Notes under the pieces: model-generated | The model's input: only the letters and a program-made list of their open reading frames with translations | Databases searched by the model: none | What the model was told of the DNA's origin: nothing | Shown: piece after piece, positions 20,289 to 28,182 of the stretch | Layout of the letters: each line of letters opens with the position of its first letter | Numbering within the stretch: the first letter of the stretch is position 1 | Made by a program: the position numbers and the translations under genes | NCBI RefSeq assembly: GCF_039542385.1 | Contig: NZ_BAABIA010000006.1 | Span: 62,001-126,000, forward strand | Reading direction: 5' to 3' | DNA length: 64,000 bases | Origin: Prosthecobacter algae | Lineage (GTDB): Bacteria; Verrucomicrobiota; Verrucomicrobiia; Verrucomicrobiales; Verrucomicrobiaceae

Positions 20289-20408
20289 CCCCTCGCCCGC
20301 TTGTAGGGTTGCGAAGCCGCGAAGCGAAAGGGCTGGGGTGAGGGTCGGTCGAATGCTTTTCGAGGTGGAGACTGGAGAGCCTGGACACGTTTCTCCAACG
20401 AGGTCTGT
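20289..20408. repeat. Intergenic repeat copy 2
   Basis: Direct repeat of 20062-20155. It shares CCCCTCGCCCGCTTG, GGGGTGAGGG, GCTTTTCGAGGTGGAG, GCCTGGACACGTTTC and AACGAGGTCTG. It differs by a longer central segment (about 20293-20335) and an extra nine or so bases (ACTGGAGA region near 20371). Confidence 0.65.
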
Positions 20409-20463
20409 GGTGGAGCCGTCGCGTCACGCTGGGCACCTGCTCTCCCCGACCGCCACATCACAT

Positions 20464-21351
20464 TCACATCGCAAAGATGCGGTCCATGCGCTCCGTCAGC
20501 ATCTTCAGGCCGTTCGGGTTCAGGCCGCCGCGCTGCTCGCTGATCGCCCAGCCTGTGTAGCCAACATCGTCGAGGGCCTTCATGATGGCGGGCCAGTTGT
20601 TGTCCCCTTCCGTCAGGTCACAGTCAAAGCCCTTCCACACCCCTTCTTCCTTCATCTTCTTCGTGCTGTATTCCTTCACGTGGATGCGGTTGATGCGCTT
20701 GCCCAGCACCTTGATCCACTGCTCCGGCCAGCCATAGCGCAGCACATTGCCGATGTCGAAATGCCAGCCCACGATAGGATCGCCGATCTCTTCCAGAAAG
20801 CGCACGGCCTCCAGCGGGCTGAGAATGAAATTGTTCCAGACGTTCTCGATGGAGATCTTCACGTCCAGTTCCTTGGCCAGGGGCACGGCTTTTTTCAGTT
20901 CCGTGATGGAACGTTCCCAGGCCACATCATAAGGCACCTCTTCATTGCAGACGCCGGGAACGACAAGGATGGAGCCCGCCCCATAGGTCTTGGCATCGCG
21001 CAGCGTCGTCAGCACGCCTTGCAAGCCCGCCTCACGTTCCGCCGCATCATTGTGGGTGAGGGTCTGCTTCCAGTGTGTGTGGCAGCAGACGCTGGCAGCC
21101 TCCAGACCGCTGGCCCCGAGGGCGTCCAGCACTTCCTGCTGGTTCATCCCGCCAGACGGTTCCACCCCTTCATAACCAACCGCCTTCGCAGCCGCATACT
21201 TCTCCATCAGCGTGCCTTTGATGCCCAGGGTCCCGCCCATGATGGCCTTGCGCAGCTTGCGTGGGGCAGCAGCGGCGTTGGACACATTCGGGACGAGGCT
21301 GAGAGCGGCAGCCCCGAGAGTTTGACGGAAAAAGGTACGGCGGGAGGACAT
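20464..21351 (-). CDS. Tat-exported sugar phosphate isomerase/epimerase-like TIM-barrel protein
   Basis: The ATG at 21351 gives a 295-residue protein with a twin-arginine signal (SSRRTFFRQTLGAAALSL); an ATG six codons upstream is less likely. The mature part matches the xylose-isomerase-like TIM barrel (AP endonuclease family 2). Likely metal ligands sit in SIENVWNN, GWHFDIGN, IHVKEY and AISEQRGG. Relatives isomerise or epimerise sugars, inositols or keto acids. Export by Tat suggests the metal-bearing enzyme is folded in the cytoplasm and works in the periplasm. In PVC bacteria such enzymes usually accompany exported Gfo/Idh/MocA oxidoreductases, one of which lies at 26771. The substrate is unknown. 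Confidence 0.85.
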   Translation of the reverse strand: MSSRRTFFRQTLGAAALSLVPNVSNAAAAPRKLRKAIMGGTLGIKGTLMEKYAAAKAVGYEGVEPSGGMNQQEVLDALGASGLEAASVCCHTHWKQTLTHNDAAEREAGLQGVLTTLRDAKTYGAGSILVVPGVCNEEVPYDVAWERSITELKKAVPLAKELDVKISIENVWNNFILSPLEAVRFLEEIGDPIVGWHFDIGNVLRYGWPEQWIKVLGKRINRIHVKEYSTKKMKEEGVWKGFDCDLTEGDNNWPAIMKALDDVGYTGWAISEQRGGLNPNGLKMLTERMDRIFAM

Positions 21352-21416
21352 GGCGTGAATGGGAAGCAAACGATACGGCAGTTCTCACCACACCCTGTCG
21401 CCGATTCCAAGCAAAA

Positions 21417-21445
21417 ACGGCAACCTGCGGAAAGCAGGTTGCCGT
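21417..21445 (-). terminator. Rho-independent terminator of the ABC transporter operon
   Basis: A perfect 12-bp stem (ACGGCAACCTGC at 21417-21428, GCAGGTTGCCGT at 21434-21445) encloses a five-base loop. Read on the minus strand it is followed by TTTTGCTT. It lies 37 bases after the stop codon of the DUF4340 gene. Confidence 0.85.
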
Positions 21446-21481
21446 TGAGAGGTTCCAAAACAGATCCGCAGACCCGCCTTC

Positions 21482-22816
21482 TTATTCCTTCGCAGGGGCT
21501 GGGGCAGCCGCTGGCTGAGGTGCCGCTGGAGCAGCGACAGGCGGTGTCGCTGCCGAAGCCGGTGCTGGTGCAGCAGCCGGGGCTGGTGCGGGGGCAGACG
21601 GAGCGGTCGGGAAAGGCAGCGATGCGCCAGCAGGTGCCGGGGCTCCAGGTGCCGCAGGGGCAGGAGTTGCCTTGGCGGCCACTTTCACGATTTCACTGCG
21701 CTTCTTGAAGAGGTTGTTCACCGTGTATTCGGAGACTTCAAAGGCCCATCCGGCGAACTTCTGCTCTCTGGCCAGCTTGGCTTCCAGTTCCTTGGTCTTC
21801 GCGGCAAAGGCTTCATCGGCCTTCTTCTTGTCCTCTTCCTTCTCGTCCTTCACAGGCGGGCGTGATTTGGGGAAGTTGCCCTTCACATTCACGCTCAGGT
21901 AAAAGCGCCCCACACCATCAGCGGAAGGCTGCTTGACCACCTCAAGATCGTAAACAAAACCGTCAAAGGTGACGATGTTCACTTTCGAGGCACCCTTCAG
22001 CACCTTGGCACTTTCTTCCTTTGTCACCACGTCGTTGAAGACCGGGGTGGAAAGCAGGTTGCCCACGGGCAGCTTGGCAGCATCCAGGGCTTCGCCGGGC
22101 TTGGCATCCATGAGCGCGAACTCCATGGCCGCATCATTCGGGCGGTCCACTTTCCAGCCTTCGTCGGCCTGCGGCGGCACCAGGGTGATTTCCTTGATGC
22201 GCTGAATGTCAATGAAGGCCTTGTCCAGCCAGGTTTCCGGCTTGGGCTCCAGGTCCGTGAACGGATTGCTGACGACCCAGATGGTGTCTCCATCATCTGG
22301 GATGCGCACGAAGCGCTGGCCGCTGCCACCGAACTGGTTGCTGGCACGGCCGCCTGCCGTGTCAATGGTCTTGCCGAGGATCAGGGACTTGATGATCTTG
22401 CCCCCTTCACCGATCAGCTCCACTTGCGTGCCCACGCCTTCACTGCCTTCTCCGGGAGGCTGCACCTGGATTTCGGCCCAGGCGCCCTTGCGGACCTGCT
22501 GCTTGTTGGCGATGCGCTGCTCATACAGCTCCTGGATCACCGTGCTGATGCGGTCCATGCTGGCTGGATAACCGCCGCGCTGCTCGATGCTGGCGCTTTT
22601 GCCATCCTCAGCAAGGCTGACGGTGGCTTCCGATTTCGCGTCTTTCACACGGATCTTTTTCACCGCCAGGATGTCGAGGTCGGGCAGCAGTTGCTCGCGC
22701 ACTTTCACACCCGTATTGGCGGCGGTGTTGAGCACGGAGTTCTGCTGTTTCTGGTAGACAATGCCGGCTCCGACCAGCCCGCCGAGGATGATGAGGAGAA
22801 TGAGAATCTTCTTCAT
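21482..22816 (-). CDS. DUF4340-domain protein of a Gld-like ABC transporter operon
   Basis: This 444-residue protein has one N-terminal membrane segment (ILILLIILGGLVGAGIVY) and a long extracytoplasmic part matching DUF4340, a domain commonly encoded next to GldG-like ABC transporter genes. A charged stretch (KDEKEEDKKKADEAF) is followed by about 60 C-terminal residues made almost only of Ala and Pro. It is the last gene of the minus-strand operon and is followed directly by a strong terminator. The function is not established. From its position it is probably an accessory subunit of the transporter. The A/P-rich tail resembles the linker inside the upstream GldG-like protein. Confidence 0.82.
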   Translation of the reverse strand: MKKILILLIILGGLVGAGIVYQKQQNSVLNTAANTGVKVREQLLPDLDILAVKKIRVKDAKSEATVSLAEDGKSASIEQRGGYPASMDRISTVIQELYEQRIANKQQVRKGAWAEIQVQPPGEGSEGVGTQVELIGEGGKIIKSLILGKTIDTAGGRASNQFGGSGQRFVRIPDDGDTIWVVSNPFTDLEPKPETWLDKAFIDIQRIKEITLVPPQADEGWKVDRPNDAAMEFALMDAKPGEALDAAKLPVGNLLSTPVFNDVVTKEESAKVLKGASKVNIVTFDGFVYDLEVVKQPSADGVGRFYLSVNVKGNFPKSRPPVKDEKEEDKKKADEAFAAKTKELEAKLAREQKFAGWAFEVSEYTVNNLFKKRSEIVKVAAKATPAPAAPGAPAPAGASLPFPTAPSAPAPAPAAAPAPASAATPPVAAPAAPQPAAAPAPAKE

Positions 22817-22852
22817 GGATGAATATGGAATCGAAGAGTTTGAAGGAACAAA

Positions 22853-24955
22853 TCAGACGGCAGCGGTAACCGCACGACGACGCATGGCCAGCAGCAGGCC
22901 AAGACTGATGACGAGCAACGGCACGGCCAAGAAGTTGAGAAGGACGATCATGGACTTCGTGAACTCGATCTCCTTGTTCTGTTCCCGCTTCACTTCGCGA
23001 ATCTGGCGGTTGATGTCAGACTGGGTCTTCATCAGCTCGTTCAGTTCCTTGATCTGACGTGGGTCGGCCAACTGGCCGTCCTTCACGCGCAGGGGGCCCA
23101 TCTTCTGGGCGGTTTCGTCCAGTTTCGCCTGGAGGGCCTGGCGCTGTGGGCGGTACTTCTGGTCCACCTTCTCACGCAGTTCAGCCATTTTCAGGAAGGG
23201 GCGCTGGGTGGCAGCACGGCCACGCACCTGCAGGAGGTCACCACCGCCGCTGAGGACTTCGATGGCGTTGAGCATCAGAGGCAGGTTGGCATTCGCAGCC
23301 ACCATCTCACCCGTGACGCGGTCACGGCCCACGCAGAGCTCGTCATACATCATGTCAGCGTCGCCGAAGAGGACGACCACGCCTTCATTGCTGACGGATT
23401 CCTTGATGGTGCCGTCGCTGATGTTGAACTCTTCCTTCTTCGCTGGAGCATTGGGGGCAGCAGGAGCTTCAGCCTTCGGCGCAGCCGGGGCCGAAACAAC
23501 GGGCGTTGCGGGTGCCGTGACAGGAGCCGTAGGTGCGGGGGCCGCAGGAGCAGCGGCGGCAGTTGGTGCTGGCGCAGGGGCCGGTGCTGGAGCGGCTGTG
23601 GGCGCATCGGCAGGTTTAGGTGCCGTGGCATCTTCCTGTGCGCCGCCGGATTCAGGGCTGGCTGCAGGGCCTTTCGGGCGACCACCTGGGAAGGCGGTCT
23701 TGAACTTGCCGCTCAGACGCACCGCGAGGATCTGTGGGCGGCCCGTGGCGCTGAAGGTGTTCATGCGTTCCGGGGTCAGAGACTCGGCTTCAGAAACGTC
23801 CAACAGTTCATTGGCCTTAGAGCTGCTGGCCAGGATGGTGGACTGGATGCCATCACGGGGATCAATGGTGAAGGCTCCGCTCACCAGCATGCGCAAGGGC
23901 TGCAGGTTGGAGGTCATGCGGTCGGTCTGGTCCAGCGCCTCAGCCGGAAGCTCCAGGTCGAGGGGATTCTGGCCACCCTGTGGACTGCGATAGTTCACAT
24001 CGGCCACGACCTGGTTCTTGGTGAAGGAGACGCCCCAGGCCTTGAACAGGTTGGCCAGGTCAGACGCCGGATTGATGACACCGCCGGGCTGGCCGGTCAT
24101 CGGGTTCGGCTGGTTGCTGTACACACGCTTGGCCACAATGCTCTGCGGATCCACCAGGGCGATCACCTTGCCACCCTTGAGCAGGTATTGGTCAATCGCG
24201 TACTCGGCAGTCTCCGTGATGTCCGCCGGGTGGATGACCACCAGCGTGTTGATGTCCGAATCAATCTTGTCGGAGCTCATCGGCACGTCACGCACTTCAT
24301 AGTCCATGCGCAGGCGCTGAATGAGGATCCACGGCTGCTGGCTGCGCTGCTGCTGTTGAAAGGGGAACATCGGGGAGCCCATGATCGGCATGGAGGTCAT
24401 CACACCAATGACGGTCTTGGAGGTCTGGGAGACCTTCTGGATGGCGCGGGTGATGTTGTATTCCAGCGAGGTTTCCTGTTCCGGGCTCAGGAAGGGCAGC
24501 ACTTCCTTGTTGGCGGCCGACTGAATGGCCATGCCAAAGTAAAGCATGTCGCCATCCTGGTTCACAGGCAGACCTTGGATGTCGTCCTCGCGGGCGCGGT
24601 CTTCATCTTCGGTGTTCGGATTGGGGTTCAGCCTTTCCAGGATGAGCTTGCCCTTGGCCGCCGTCTGGAACTCCAGCAGGAGATCGCGCACCACCGTGGC
24701 GCGCATCTTGAGCTGGGGCGGCATGATGCGGTCATCCGTCGTTTCGTAGTAGCGGATGGTCACCGGCTTGTCTGGGTTCAGCCGGTCCAGGATGTTACGC
24801 GTGCCTTCGGTCAGCGTGTAGAGCTTGTTCTGGGTGAGGTCCACGCGGGCATTGCCCAGGCCGAGGCCGCCAACCAGGAAGTTCACGGCAAAAACGATGG
24901 CGATAACCAGCAGGGCCGTGATGCCCGCGGTGCCTTCTTTGCTGTTCAAATTCAT
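22853..24955 (-). CDS. GldG-like ABC transporter auxiliary protein
   Basis: This 700-residue membrane protein matches the ABC_transp_aux/GldG family. An N-terminal membrane segment (ITALLVIAIVFAVNFLVGG) is followed by the typical DLTQNKLYTLTEGTRNIL opening, a large extracytoplasmic domain, and a C-terminal membrane segment (MIVLLNFLAVPLLVISLGLLLA). Between about residues 430 and 510 lies a low-complexity Ala/Pro/Thr linker that is unusual for the family. In Flavobacterium, GldG works with GldA and GldF as an ABC transporter needed for gliding. Outside gliding bacteria the transported substrate is unknown. The gene is 37 bases after the permease gene and 36 bases before the DUF4340 gene. Confidence 0.88.
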   Translation of the reverse strand: MNLNSKEGTAGITALLVIAIVFAVNFLVGGLGLGNARVDLTQNKLYTLTEGTRNILDRLNPDKPVTIRYYETTDDRIMPPQLKMRATVVRDLLLEFQTAAKGKLILERLNPNPNTEDEDRAREDDIQGLPVNQDGDMLYFGMAIQSAANKEVLPFLSPEQETSLEYNITRAIQKVSQTSKTVIGVMTSMPIMGSPMFPFQQQQRSQQPWILIQRLRMDYEVRDVPMSSDKIDSDINTLVVIHPADITETAEYAIDQYLLKGGKVIALVDPQSIVAKRVYSNQPNPMTGQPGGVINPASDLANLFKAWGVSFTKNQVVADVNYRSPQGGQNPLDLELPAEALDQTDRMTSNLQPLRMLVSGAFTIDPRDGIQSTILASSSKANELLDVSEAESLTPERMNTFSATGRPQILAVRLSGKFKTAFPGGRPKGPAASPESGGAQEDATAPKPADAPTAAPAPAPAPAPTAAAAPAAPAPTAPVTAPATPVVSAPAAPKAEAPAAPNAPAKKEEFNISDGTIKESVSNEGVVVLFGDADMMYDELCVGRDRVTGEMVAANANLPLMLNAIEVLSGGGDLLQVRGRAATQRPFLKMAELREKVDQKYRPQRQALQAKLDETAQKMGPLRVKDGQLADPRQIKELNELMKTQSDINRQIREVKREQNKEIEFTKSMIVLLNFLAVPLLVISLGLLLAMRRRAVTAAV

Positions 24956-24992
24956 AAGAGGATTCTGAAAGGGATAAGGGTAACGTCAGGTC

Positions 24993-25754
24993 TCAGGCGC
25001 GCTTGGAGCGCAGGCCCATGTGGGTGATGATGAGGGCGACGGCGATCACGGAAACGAAGTACAGCACGTCACGCAGGACGAAGATGCCGCGGGTCATTTC
25101 AAAGAAGTGATCCATGAAGCTGAGGTAGCTGATGAAACGGACCACAGGCTCGAGGGCGGCAGGAACGGTGCTGAGCACGGTGTTCAAGATCCCGGGGTGG
25201 CCGATCAGCGTCAGCGTGATGCAGAGGGCCACGGAGACGATGAAGCAGACCACCTGACTGCGGGTGTAAGCACTGGCGGCGCTGGTGACGGCGAGACAAC
25301 CGAGGGCATACAGGTAGCTCGCGGCATAACCAGTGATCATCGGGCCCGGATCCGGATTGCCCAACCAGCAGACGGTGATCACCACCGGGAAGGTTAGGGC
25401 CAGACCGATGAGCCAGACCATCGCTGCGGCAAAGAACTTGCCAATGATGGCCTGCCAGGGAGACAGGGGCATGGTCATCAACAGTTCGAAGGTGCCCAGG
25501 CGGTGCTCCTCAGACCACAGGCGCATGCCCACGGCAGGGGCCAGCACGATGTAGATCCAGGGATGCCAGGCAAAGAAGGTTTCGGTCAGCGAGGCATTGT
25601 TCGTCTCCAGCAGCATCTGGCCGAAGAAGAAGGTGAAAGCCATCGTGGCCAGGAGGTAGATCACGACAATGACGTAAAGCACCGGCGAATTGAAGTAGGA
25701 GAGGAACTCCCGCTTAAAGATCGCCAGAGTGTTTTCCAGGTCTCTGCTTTTCAT
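24993..25754 (-). CDS. ABC-2 type permease, GldF-like
   Basis: This 253-residue integral membrane protein has about six hydrophobic segments, including VLYVIVVIYLLATMAFTFFF and IIGKFFAAAMVWLIGLALTF. It carries the LWSEEHRLGTFELLMTMPLS loop that is characteristic of GldF/ABC-2 permeases. It would pair with the ATPase encoded 42 bases upstream and with the GldG-like protein downstream to form the membrane channel. The first residues (MKSRDLENTLAIFKREFLSYF) are the usual amphipathic entry helix. Substrate and direction of transport are not known; export is usual for this class. Confidence 0.88.
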   Translation of the reverse strand: MKSRDLENTLAIFKREFLSYFNSPVLYVIVVIYLLATMAFTFFFGQMLLETNNASLTETFFAWHPWIYIVLAPAVGMRLWSEEHRLGTFELLMTMPLSPWQAIIGKFFAAAMVWLIGLALTFPVVITVCWLGNPDPGPMITGYAASYLYALGCLAVTSAASAYTRSQVVCFIVSVALCITLTLIGHPGILNTVLSTVPAALEPVVRFISYLSFMDHFFEMTRGIFVLRDVLYFVSVIAVALIITHMGLRSKRA

Positions 25755-25796
25755 GAGGTTGTTAGAAGGGGTCGGAAGAGGGTTGGAACGAGGCTG

Positions 25797-26525
25797 TTAC
25801 TTCACCGTATCGGGACGGGTGATAGCGCGGAACACTTCATCCAGCGAGTTGACGCCGGGGACGAGCTTCTTGAGCTGGTCCGGTGTGCCGTCCGCGACGA
25901 CTTTGCCACGGTCAATGATGATGGCGCGGGAGCAGGCGGCCTCCACTTCTTCCAGAATGTGGGTGGAGAAGATGATAGCCTTGGTTTCGCCCATGCGCTT
26001 GATGAGGCCGCGCACTTCATGCTTCTGGTTGGGGTCCAGACCGTCGGTCGGCTCGTCGAGAATGAGCACTTCCGGATCGTGAATGATGCTTTGGGCAAAG
26101 CAGGTGCGGTGGCGGTAGCCCTTGGAAAGGGTGTCCACGCTCTGATTGCGCACGCTTTCCAGGAAGCAGAGTTCCAGGACGCGGTCGATGGCCTTGCTCT
26201 TGGCAGCGCCGGTGACGCCGCGAATCTCAGCACAGAAGCCGAGGAAGCTCGCCACGGTCATGTCGGAATACAGGGGGGCGTTTTCTGGCAGGTAGCCGAT
26301 GGACCGCTTGGCCAGTTCCGGCTCTTCCAGCATGTTGACGCCACCAATGCTGATGTTGCCGGAGGTCGGGCGGAAGTAGCCGGTGACCATGCGCATGGAG
26401 GTGGATTTGCCAGCGCCGTTGGGCCCGAGGAAGCCGAGGACCTGACCCTTTTCGACAGAGAAGGAGACGTCGTCCACCGCCACCTTGCTGCCGAACACTT
26501 TTCGGAGGTTTTGCACTTGGATCAT
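25797..26525 (-). CDS. ABC transporter ATP-binding protein, GldA-like
   Basis: The chosen ATG at 26525 gives 242 residues starting MIQVQNLRKVFG, the normal start of this family; a further upstream ATG adds 21 unrelated residues. Walker A is GPNGAGKST at 34-42, the signature is LSKGYRHR at 133-140 in place of LSGGQ, and Walker B is VLILDEPTDGLD at 153-164, followed by the switch histidine in STHI. The LSKGYR signature is typical of GldA and related drug/lipid exporters. It is the first gene of the four-gene minus-strand operon and is divergent from the oxidoreductase gene at 26771. Confidence 0.92.
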   Translation of the reverse strand: MIQVQNLRKVFGSKVAVDDVSFSVEKGQVLGFLGPNGAGKSTSMRMVTGYFRPTSGNISIGGVNMLEEPELAKRSIGYLPENAPLYSDMTVASFLGFCAEIRGVTGAAKSKAIDRVLELCFLESVRNQSVDTLSKGYRHRTCFAQSIIHDPEVLILDEPTDGLDPNQKHEVRGLIKRMGETKAIIFSTHILEEVEAACSRAIIIDRGKVVADGTPDQLKKLVPGVNSLDEVFRAITRPDTVK

Positions 26526-26770
26526 ACTGTCACTATCATGGTTGTTTGGGGTTGTCTTAACAGGGAGAGCTGTGTGACACACAGACACTCTGCCGCGTTC
26601 AAAAACACGCGGGGCGCTTTATGGTTGCCTCCGCCGGATTTGCAAACGGATTTTACGCCGAGAATCAACAGCCTTAGTGGCAAACCGCAGGCGTGGCGAG
26701 AAAACTCGGTGGAATGACCCGAAATGATTCTCGACAGGCCGGGGCAACTTTGGCTAAAACCAAGTCCCCA

Positions 26771-28132
26771 ATGAAACGTGTTCCCCTTTCTTCTCGCCGT
26801 CAGTTCCTGGCCAAGTCGGCCGGTGTGCTCGGATTTCCGGCCATCATCCCGGCCAGTGTGCTGGGACAAAACGCCCCCTCCAATAAGATCACCATGGCCG
26901 TGCTGGGATGGGGTATGATGGGCCCCAGCAACACCAACAAGTTCCTGGCTGAGGCCGACTGCCAGATCGTGGCCGCCTGTGATATTGACAAGCGCAACCT
27001 GGAAAAGGCCGTGGGCACCGTCAATGCCGCCTACAAAAACACCGACTGCAAAGGCTATCACGACTACCGCGAGGTGATGGCCCGCAAGGACATTGACACC
27101 GTCATGCTGGCCCTGCCGGACAACTGGCATGCGCTGACCTCCATCGAAGCCGCCAAGAACGGCAAGGACATCTATGGTGAAAAGCCCCTGGCCCGTACCA
27201 TTGCCGAGCAGCAGGCTATCGTGAATGCCGTCAAACGTTATGGCCGCATCTGGCAGACGGGCTCCTGGCAGCGCAGCGAGAACAATTTCCGCATCGGCGC
27301 GGAGGTCGTGCGCAACGGACTCATCGGCAAGCTTACCCATGTGGAAGTGGGCCTGCCCGCAGGGCACAACGACTTTGCCAAAACCGGCGACAAGCGCAGC
27401 GTCACCCCGCCACCGGCGGAGCTGGACTATGAGATGTGGATCGGGCCTGCGGCGATGCAGGACTACATCGAGTGCCGCGTGCACAAGAACTGGCGCTGGG
27501 ACTACAACATCGGCGGGGGCCAGCTTCTTGATTGGATCGGCCACCACTGCGACATCGCCCACTGGGGCATGGACATGGACAGCAGCGGCCCTTCCCTCAT
27601 CAAGCCTTTGCAGGTGGACATGCCACCGCGCACGGACATCTGGAACACGGCGACCAAGTACCGCGCCGAAGCGAGCTATGCAGGTGACATCGTGATGACC
27701 ATCGCTGGCGGTCATGAGGACATCAAGATGGGCACCAAGTGGATCGGCACGGATGGCTGGGTGCATGTGAACCGGGGCTCCTACGATGCCTCCAAGCCTG
27801 AGCTGAAGAAGGTCATCAAGAAGCGTGAGGGAGACAAGGTGGTGGAAGCGGCCACGGCCCCGAAACTGGGAGATGATGTCATCAGGACCCGTCTCTATGA
27901 AACCCCAGGCCATCATCGCAACTTCCTGGACTGTGTGAAGAACCGCAAGCCAACGGTGACCCCTGTGGAGACGGCCCACCGCAGCGCCACACCGGGTCAC
28001 TTGGCCCTGATCGCATTCCTGGTGAATCGTCCGATCAAGTGGGATCCGGTGAAGGAGATCATCCTGGACGATCCGGAAGCCAGCAAGCTGCTGACCCGCG
28101 AGTATCGCGGTCCCTGGAAGCTGGAAGCTTAA
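26771..28132 (+). CDS. Tat-exported Gfo/Idh/MocA family oxidoreductase
   Basis: The ATG at 26771 gives 453 residues with a twin-arginine signal (SSRRQFLAKSAGVLGFPAII); the open frame continues upstream to 26693 without a family-like sequence. The Rossmann motif GWGMMG is at 46-51, and the substrate-domain motif GEKPL at 136-140 contains the conserved EKP lysine. C-terminal features (PGHHRNFLDCVKNRKPTVTP) are typical of the large exported PVC subfamily. These enzymes carry a bound NAD(P) and oxidise or reduce sugars and sugar derivatives; export by Tat fits a cofactor loaded in the cytoplasm. The exact substrate is unknown. It converges with the sulfatase gene at 28164. Confidence 0.92.
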   Translation: MKRVPLSSRRQFLAKSAGVLGFPAIIPASVLGQNAPSNKITMAVLGWGMMGPSNTNKFLAEADCQIVAACDIDKRNLEKAVGTVNAAYKNTDCKGYHDYREVMARKDIDTVMLALPDNWHALTSIEAAKNGKDIYGEKPLARTIAEQQAIVNAVKRYGRIWQTGSWQRSENNFRIGAEVVRNGLIGKLTHVEVGLPAGHNDFAKTGDKRSVTPPPAELDYEMWIGPAAMQDYIECRVHKNWRWDYNIGGGQLLDWIGHHCDIAHWGMDMDSSGPSLIKPLQVDMPPRTDIWNTATKYRAEASYAGDIVMTIAGGHEDIKMGTKWIGTDGWVHVNRGSYDASKPELKKVIKKREGDKVVEAATAPKLGDDVIRTRLYETPGHHRNFLDCVKNRKPTVTPVETAHRSATPGHLALIAFLVNRPIKWDPVKEIILDDPEASKLLTREYRGPWKLEA

Positions 28133-28144
28133 ACGAATGATGAA

Positions 28145-28182
28145 GCTTTCTGAGCGACGCCGATCAGCGTTGCTCAGGAAGC
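28145..28182. terminator. Long hairpin between convergent genes
   Basis: GCTTTCTGAGCGACGC (28145-28160) pairs with GCGTTGCTCAGGAAGC (28167-28182) over 16 positions with two wobble-type mismatches and a six-base loop. It overlaps the last codons and stop of the sulfatase gene and begins 12 bases after the oxidoreductase stop. There is no clear T-tract. It may act on both converging transcripts. Confidence 0.45.

Larger units (their letters stand above)
19813..20463. other. 650-bp non-coding region carrying a diverged repeat pair
   Basis: No credible gene lies here; short frames on both strands lack family-like composition. The notable content is two copies of an intergenic repeat (20062-20155 and 20289-20408). 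A third GC-rich block at 20161-20200 reads CCCCTCACC...CTCTCCC and may be a partial copy in the other orientation. Confidence 0.6.
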
